Below, piece by piece: positions 59,472 to 64,000 of a DNA stretch of 64,000 nt. Position 1 is the first letter of the stretch; each line of letters opens with the position of its first letter. The stretch covers positions 1 to 64,000 of the forward strand of contig JAVBUO010000017.1 in NCBI GenBank assembly GCA_031555315.1, read 5' to 3'. The DNA comes from JAVBJV01 sp031555315. GTDB lineage: Bacteria > Pseudomonadota > Alphaproteobacteria > Acetobacterales > Acetobacteraceae. A program made the position numbers and the translations under genes. Under the pieces are notes generated by a model that saw only the letters and a list, made by a program, of their open reading frames with translations, was not told where the DNA came from and did not search any database.

Positions 59472-59900
59472 TCAGGACTTGCTCGGCACCCGGCAACGCA
59501 CCTGCGCGGCACGCTCCAGCGCCTGCGTCACCTCAACGGTCAGCCGGAGTTCACCGGCCAGAAACTCCAACATGCGCAGTTCCAGCTGAACGGCAAAATT
59601 GTCGGCCGCCGCCACATCACACCCCAGCAGATATGCGGTTTCCCGCAGGTCCGGCGGCAGTGCATCGCAGATCAGCATCGTGGCGCGCGTCAGACCATCT
59701 TCCTCTTTCATCAGGGCGACCGTCACATCCATCGCCTGTTTCAGTTCTTCGGACGTCATGCCCTGGAAGGCCGGCACGGTCTGCACGGAAGCTGACATGA
59801 CGCCGATTTCGCGATCCGTCATTTCGCCATCAGCCGCCCCCACCAGTACCATTGTGCAGATCAGCGCCTGCTGCGGTGTCAGTCCCATCGGAGCCAGCAT
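59472..59900 (-). CDS. TerB-like (tellurite resistance TerB family) protein
   Basis: The 142-residue helical protein starts MLAPMGLTPQQALICTMVLV, then ADGEMTDREIGVMSASVQTV (acidic TerB metal-site-like residues) and LICDALPPDLRETAYLLGCD. The C-terminus reads LEFLAGELRLTVEVTQALER. This is the TerB fold, whose members often link to membranes or stress responses. AGGAG lies upstream of the ATG. It is 20 bases after the helicase gene. Confidence 0.75.
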   Translation of the reverse strand: MLAPMGLTPQQALICTMVLVGAADGEMTDREIGVMSASVQTVPAFQGMTSEELKQAMDVTVALMKEEDGLTRATMLICDALPPDLRETAYLLGCDVAAADNFAVQLELRMLEFLAGELRLTVEVTQALERAAQVRCRVPSKS

Positions 59901-59920
59901 GATATGGATTTCCTCTCCTG

Positions 59921-62698
59921 TCAGTTCGTCAAAAATACGCGTGTCCGCGCGACAGCCTCGGCCAGCCCCAAACGCTCGACATGAACGCCTTGCGGAAAAG
60001 CATTCAGCAACCGGCTGGGCGCGCGCCGGTCAAGCAGAACAAATACACCACGATCATCCGTCCGGCGAATCAGCCGTCCGAACGCCTGTCGCAGACGGCG
60101 GCGCGCCTCGGCATCGTCATACGCGCCCGGCCTGCCGCCCGACAAACAGACACGTCGTTCCCGATGCAAAATGGTGGGGCGCGGCCAGGGGATCTTCTCG
60201 AAGACCACCAGACGCAAGGCATTGCCCGGCACGTCCACGCCATCGCGCATCGCATCCGTCCCCAGCAGGCACGAATCGGGCTCGGTGCGAAACACATCGA
60301 CCAACGTCGCATTATCCATCACATCGGCATGCTGCGCGTACAGCGGAATGCCGGCCCCCTCCAGATCGGGGGCGATGCGTGCATGCACGGCGCGCAGGCG
60401 CGCGATCGCGGTAAACAGCCCCAGCCCGCCGCCATGCGATGCCATGAACAGCGCCTTGTAGGCCGCCGCCAACTGCCCGATATCGTCGCTGCGCAGATCG
60501 TTGACCACGAAGCAGCGCGTCTGCGCCGCGTAATCGAACGGCGAGGTCACCACGACGCGGATCGCAGGCGCCGGCAGATGCACGGCCCCGGTACGTTCCT
60601 CGGCCGTCCACCAGGCGCTCTCCGGGTCGTCCCCGGCGTCGCGCAACGTCGCCGAGGTGATCAGCACGCCATGCGCGGGCGCCACCAGCGTGGCGGCGAA
60701 CGGCACGGTCGGGTCCAGCCAGTGCCGGTGCAGGCCGACGTTCATCACGCGGCCTTCACGCCGTTCCAGCGCCAGCCACATGACATGATCCGGGCGCGCG
60801 CCGGGCGGCGGCGGCTCTTCGGACAATACGCGCAGCATCGCCTCCCACGCCGACAGCGGCTCGCGCACCCGCCTGCGCAACGACCTGACGGCTGATTCCA
60901 GGCGCTGACGGGTGGCGGAATCCAGTTCTTCCGCATCATCCTCGAGCCGCTCTTCCAGCCGCTTCTCCAGCGTGGCAACCGGCGCGGCCAGGCGTGCCAG
61001 CGCGCGGCGCAGCGCCTCGGCAGCGTCGGTCAGATCGGACGACACCGGATACAGATCGCACTCCAGACTTGGGCTGGAATCATTTTCGACTGTGCGGCCC
61101 AGCACCTGATGATAGGCGGCGGCCAGAAACGCCTCGGCCGGATTGTCGAGGCCGGGATCATCCGCCATCAGATCGGGTTTGGTGCCCAGCAGTCGCGCCT
61201 GCCAGCCCGCCCCGGGCAGAGCGCGGGCCGCCTGCAGCGCGGCGTCCAGCGGAGCCTGCAATTCCGGGCGGTTGGCGACGATCTCCTCCATGCGCCGCTT
61301 CAGCCCCCGCGCTCGCGACCGGCCACCTTCCGCCCCCAGCAGCCAGCGGCGCATTTCGGCCGCTTCCAACCCCGACAGCTCGACCGAGAACGCGCTGTCG
61401 GCTGCATCGAACAGCTGATGCCCCTCGTCGAACACGTAACGCGTCGGCACCGACGCATCGTCGATCCCGCCCCAGGCTGCCTGCGCCATCACCAGCGCGT
61501 GGTTCGCCACCACCAGATCGGCGTGCTGCGCGCGGCGCACCGTGTGTTCCACGAAGCAGCGCCGCCAATGGGGACACGACGAATGGATGCACTCGCCGCG
61601 CCGGTCGGCAAGGCCCGCCAGCAAGGCCTGATCGAACAGTTCGGCGAACCAGCCCGGCAGGTCGCCGCCCTGCAGATCGCCGTCTTCTGTTGCCATCGCC
61701 CAGCGCACGATCAGCCCCAGCGGGATCGCCGCCCCCTGCATGCCCGCACTGTTGATCGCATCGTCCAGATTCAGCAGGCACAGATAATTTTCGCGCCCCT
61801 TGCGGATCACCACCCGCTGGCGACGTTTTTCCACGTCGGGCTCCAGCCGGGCGAGCTCGGCCTGCACCTGCCGCTGCAGATGCTTGGTATAGGTGGCGAT
61901 CCAGACCGGCGCTTTGTTGTGCTCGGCCCACAGACTGGCCGGCGCGATGTAGCCCAGTGTCTTGCCGGTGCCGGTGCCCGCTTCGGCCAGCATGATATGC
62001 GGCGCGCCTTCCGCTTCGCGCGGCGCGAACACCGCGGCGGCGGCCGACGCATAATCACTTTGCCCCGGGCGGGCTTCCGACGCATCGCCCAGCAGTTCGG
62101 CCAGCCGCCGGCGCGCCTCGGCGGACGACACCGGATGCGACGCCGGCGGCGCGAGCGGCGCGGTTTCCTCCCACTCGGGCAGGCGCTTCCAGATCCGCAG
62201 CGCATCCGCATGCGGCGCCAGATCGGCGGGCGCGCCCAGCGCGGTCAGCACGAAAGGCGCCCAGTTCCACCCCGCACGGCCCATCAGCGCGGCGATCCCG
62301 GCGGCATCGCGCCGCGCCCGGGCCGATTCGCGGCCCAGACGCTGCAACAGATGCAGCGTCACCTCGGGCAGCAACGCGGCGGCATCCTCGGGCGTCTCGG
62401 GCACGTCCATCCCCAGCGCCAGCGCCAGACCGCGCGGCGTCGGCACCACCGGCCGGGCCGGACAGGCGAAGGCGAACAGCTCCAGCAGATCGAACACCAG
62501 CAACCGTGGCATCCCCAGCCGACGGCGAACGCTGGGCGCATGCACGACGACCGGCGGCGCCAGAGCACGCAACCGCGCGCCGGCTGTGGCAACCGGGATC
62601 GTTTCGATCTCGCCATCCGGAGAGAGCAGCGCCACCCGCCCGTACCCCGCGATCAGGAACGGCGCATCGGGCAGCAGAGGAGGTATTGGGTCCGTCAT
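59921..62698 (-). CDS. DinG/XPD-type ATP-dependent DNA helicase
   Basis: The start at 62698 gives MTDPIPPLLPDAPFLIAGYG, 925 residues. Walker A is HIMLAEAGTGTGKTLGYIAP (about residue 240) and the DEAH-like box is TRYVFDEGHQLFDAAD. Iron-sulphur cluster cysteines are expected in GRENYLCLLN and ECIHSSCPHWRRCF. Motif VI is in RRRLRQAFGRLIRRTDDRG. DinG-type helicases unwind structured DNA and R-loops. It heads a minus-strand operon with terB-like and small genes. Confidence 0.9.
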   Translation of the reverse strand: MTDPIPPLLPDAPFLIAGYGRVALLSPDGEIETIPVATAGARLRALAPPVVVHAPSVRRRLGMPRLLVFDLLELFAFACPARPVVPTPRGLALALGMDVPETPEDAAALLPEVTLHLLQRLGRESARARRDAAGIAALMGRAGWNWAPFVLTALGAPADLAPHADALRIWKRLPEWEETAPLAPPASHPVSSAEARRRLAELLGDASEARPGQSDYASAAAAVFAPREAEGAPHIMLAEAGTGTGKTLGYIAPASLWAEHNKAPVWIATYTKHLQRQVQAELARLEPDVEKRRQRVVIRKGRENYLCLLNLDDAINSAGMQGAAIPLGLIVRWAMATEDGDLQGGDLPGWFAELFDQALLAGLADRRGECIHSSCPHWRRCFVEHTVRRAQHADLVVANHALVMAQAAWGGIDDASVPTRYVFDEGHQLFDAADSAFSVELSGLEAAEMRRWLLGAEGGRSRARGLKRRMEEIVANRPELQAPLDAALQAARALPGAGWQARLLGTKPDLMADDPGLDNPAEAFLAAAYHQVLGRTVENDSSPSLECDLYPVSSDLTDAAEALRRALARLAAPVATLEKRLEERLEDDAEELDSATRQRLESAVRSLRRRVREPLSAWEAMLRVLSEEPPPPGARPDHVMWLALERREGRVMNVGLHRHWLDPTVPFAATLVAPAHGVLITSATLRDAGDDPESAWWTAEERTGAVHLPAPAIRVVVTSPFDYAAQTRCFVVNDLRSDDIGQLAAAYKALFMASHGGGLGLFTAIARLRAVHARIAPDLEGAGIPLYAQHADVMDNATLVDVFRTEPDSCLLGTDAMRDGVDVPGNALRLVVFEKIPWPRPTILHRERRVCLSGGRPGAYDDAEARRRLRQAFGRLIRRTDDRGVFVLLDRRAPSRLLNAFPQGVHVERLGLAEAVARTRVFLTN

Positions 62699-62777
62699 CC
62701 GACTGACAGGGATGACAGAGAACGGAAAAAACCGGAATAGCCCCCCCAAAGGAACACCGCTAAAAAGCCACGCTTGT

Positions 62778-62831
62778 GCGGTTATGGGGCCTGCGGGGGT
62801 CGCATCCGGCTCCCGCAGGCCCTATAACCGC
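62778..62831. promoter_or_regulatory. 20-bp inverted repeat between helicase and lysS
   Basis: The arms 62778-62797 and 62812-62831 are complementary over all 20 positions with a single G-T pair, enclosing 14 bases. The right arm ends 32 bases before the lysS ATG. There is no T-run, so this is more likely a leader structure, cruciform or protein-binding site than a terminator. Confidence 0.7.
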
Positions 62832-62863
62832 CCCCTACCCACCATAACCTGTTGATAAAACCG

Positions 62864-64000
62864 ATGTCAGAAGCACCCGATTACCGCAATGTGAAAGCCT
62901 GGCCGTTCGAGGAAGCCGCGAAGATCGCGGCGCGTCTGGCCAAGGCGGGTAAACGGGAAGCCCTGTTCGAAACCGGCTACGGTCCCTCCGGCCTGCCGCA
63001 TATCGGCACGTTCGGCGAGGTGGCGCGCACATCGTGGGTGCGGCACGCGTTCCAGCGCATGTTCCCGGACATCAAGACCCGCCTGATCGCCTTCAGCGAC
63101 GACATGGACGGCCTGCGCAAGGTGCCCGACAACGTTCCCAACGGGCAGATGCTGCACGCCGCGCTCGGCAAGCCGCTGACCTCGGTGCCCGACCCGTTCG
63201 GCACGCACGACAGTTTCGGCGCGCACAACAACGCGCGGCTGTGCGCGTTCCTCGATTCCTTCGGGTTCGAATACGAATTCGCCTCGGCCACCGAATACTA
63301 CAAGGCCGGGAAGTTCGACGCGGTGCTGAAGCGCGTGCTGGACCGTTACGACGAGATCATGGCGGTGATGCTGCCGACGCTGGGCGAGGAACGCCAGGCC
63401 ACCTACAGCCCGATCCTGCCGATCCACCCGCGCACCGGCCACGTGATGATGGTGCCGATCCTCGAACGCAAGCTCGACGCGCACACCGTGGTCTGGAAGG
63501 ACCCCGACAGCGGCGAGAGCTTCGAAACCCCGGTCACCGGCGGGCATTGCAAGCTGCAATGGAAGGCCGACTGGGCGATGCGCTGGGTGGCGCTGGGCGT
63601 CGATTACGAGATGAACGGCAAGGATCTGATCCCGACCCGCGTGCTGTCGGGGCAGATCGCCGCCATTCTGGGCGGATCGGTGCCCGAAGGTTTCAATTAC
63701 GAGCTGTTCCTCGACGAAAACGGCCAGAAGATCAGCAAGTCGAAGGGCAATGGCCTGTCGGTGGAAGACTGGCTGAAATACGCGCCGCCGGAATCGCTGG
63801 CCCTGTTCATGTACGGCGCGCCGCAACGCGCCAAGCGCCTGTATTTCGACGTGATCCCCAAGGCGGCCGACGAATACCTCGCGCATCAGGAAAAGCTGGC
63901 GGCGGCCAACGATCCCGCCAATCCGGCCTGGCATATCCACGACGGCAAGCTGCCGGATCACGGCGGCTCGCCGGTGTCGTTCACCATGCTGCTCAACATC
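62864..64000 (+). CDS. lysS: Lysyl-tRNA synthetase, class I (partial, right edge)
   Basis: The frame from ATG 62864 (MSEAPDYRNVKAWPFEEAAK) is open to the end of the window (379 codons). It shows the class I HIGH motif in GYGPSGLPHIGTFGEVARTS and KMSKS in DENGQKISKSKGNGLSVEDW. GGHCKLQWKADWAMRWVALG is typical of class I LysRS, the archaeal-type enzyme used by alphaproteobacteria in place of the class II form. Full proteins have about 520-530 residues, so roughly 150 are missing. Confidence 0.95.
   Translation, partial: MSEAPDYRNVKAWPFEEAAKIAARLAKAGKREALFETGYGPSGLPHIGTFGEVARTSWVRHAFQRMFPDIKTRLIAFSDDMDGLRKVPDNVPNGQMLHAALGKPLTSVPDPFGTHDSFGAHNNARLCAFLDSFGFEYEFASATEYYKAGKFDAVLKRVLDRYDEIMAVMLPTLGEERQATYSPILPIHPRTGHVMMVPILERKLDAHTVVWKDPDSGESFETPVTGGHCKLQWKADWAMRWVALGVDYEMNGKDLIPTRVLSGQIAAILGGSVPEGFNYELFLDENGQKISKSKGNGLSVEDWLKYAPPESLALFMYGAPQRAKRLYFDVIPKAADEYLAHQEKLAAANDPANPAWHIHDGKLPDHGGSPVSFTMLLNI

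Noticed and set aside
1..64000. CRISPR arrays, rRNA operons, riboswitches
   Set aside because: No regularly spaced repeats with unique spacers, no rRNA-like sequence and no recognised riboswitch core were seen on either strand.

Overview
The window is a GC-rich chromosomal segment from an alphaproteobacterium, most likely a member of the Acetobacteraceae or a close relative. The clues are the block leuB-leuD-leuC-rplS-trmD-rimM-rpsP-ffh, a class I lysyl-tRNA synthetase, and many small families typical of that group (AlgH, DUF952, TIGR01459-type HAD, Bug-type tripartite tricarboxylate receptor). No genus can be named from sequence reading alone.

Left part (1-7812): an accessory region of less uniform base use that abuts the 3' end of a tRNA-Arg(ACG) gene. 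It holds the start of an exported protein that runs off the left edge, an IS3-family remnant, a three-gene cassette of a large serine recombinase (broken by a frameshift) and two ParB-like proteins, two small DNA-binding-type ORFs, an AlpA-like regulator, a DUF927 primase/helicase-like protein, and a cluster of GGAACACC repeats beside the tRNA. This looks like an integrated, partly decayed island.

Middle part (7813-40530): core chromosome. It runs through leucine biosynthesis, the rplS/trmD/rimM/rpsP/ffh translation and secretion block, infC (apparently starting with AUA) and thrS, two glycosyltransferases, a hydrolase, a CoA-transferase/GntR/crotonase/Bug-receptor catabolic operon, an SDR, a TPR protein, a CPBP protease, a lipoprotein, ispH-thrB-rnhA, a peroxiredoxin, algH, an MFS exporter, a HAD phosphatase, pyrD, a membrane protein with a PH-like region, a DMT transporter, an orphan HEPN-like protein, DUF4272 and DUF952 proteins, and a MurA-type enzyme.

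Phage part (40534-51899): a compact, co-oriented podovirus-type morphogenesis cluster. From upstream to downstream on the minus strand it holds two conserved small proteins, a terminator, a small pre-portal protein, portal, scaffold, capsid, a small protein, tail tubular A and B, an internal protein, tailspike, a small ORF and large terminase. No integrase, replication, lysis or tail-protease gene was recognised. An S24/LexA-like regulator faces it across an AT-rich divergent promoter. It could be a domesticated prophage or a gene-transfer-agent-like particle cluster.

Right part (52681-64000): a branched-chain-amino-acid-type ABC transporter operon with a fused LivH-LivM permease, an SDR, several small conserved proteins, a TerB-like protein, a DinG-type helicase, and the start of lysS beyond a 20-bp inverted repeat.

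Dispersed through the core are palindromic repeats bordered by TAGAGCA. Three separate genes take their TAG stop codon from such a repeat. All site coordinates were counted by hand and may be off by a base or two; family assignments come from recognition of motifs, not from searches.
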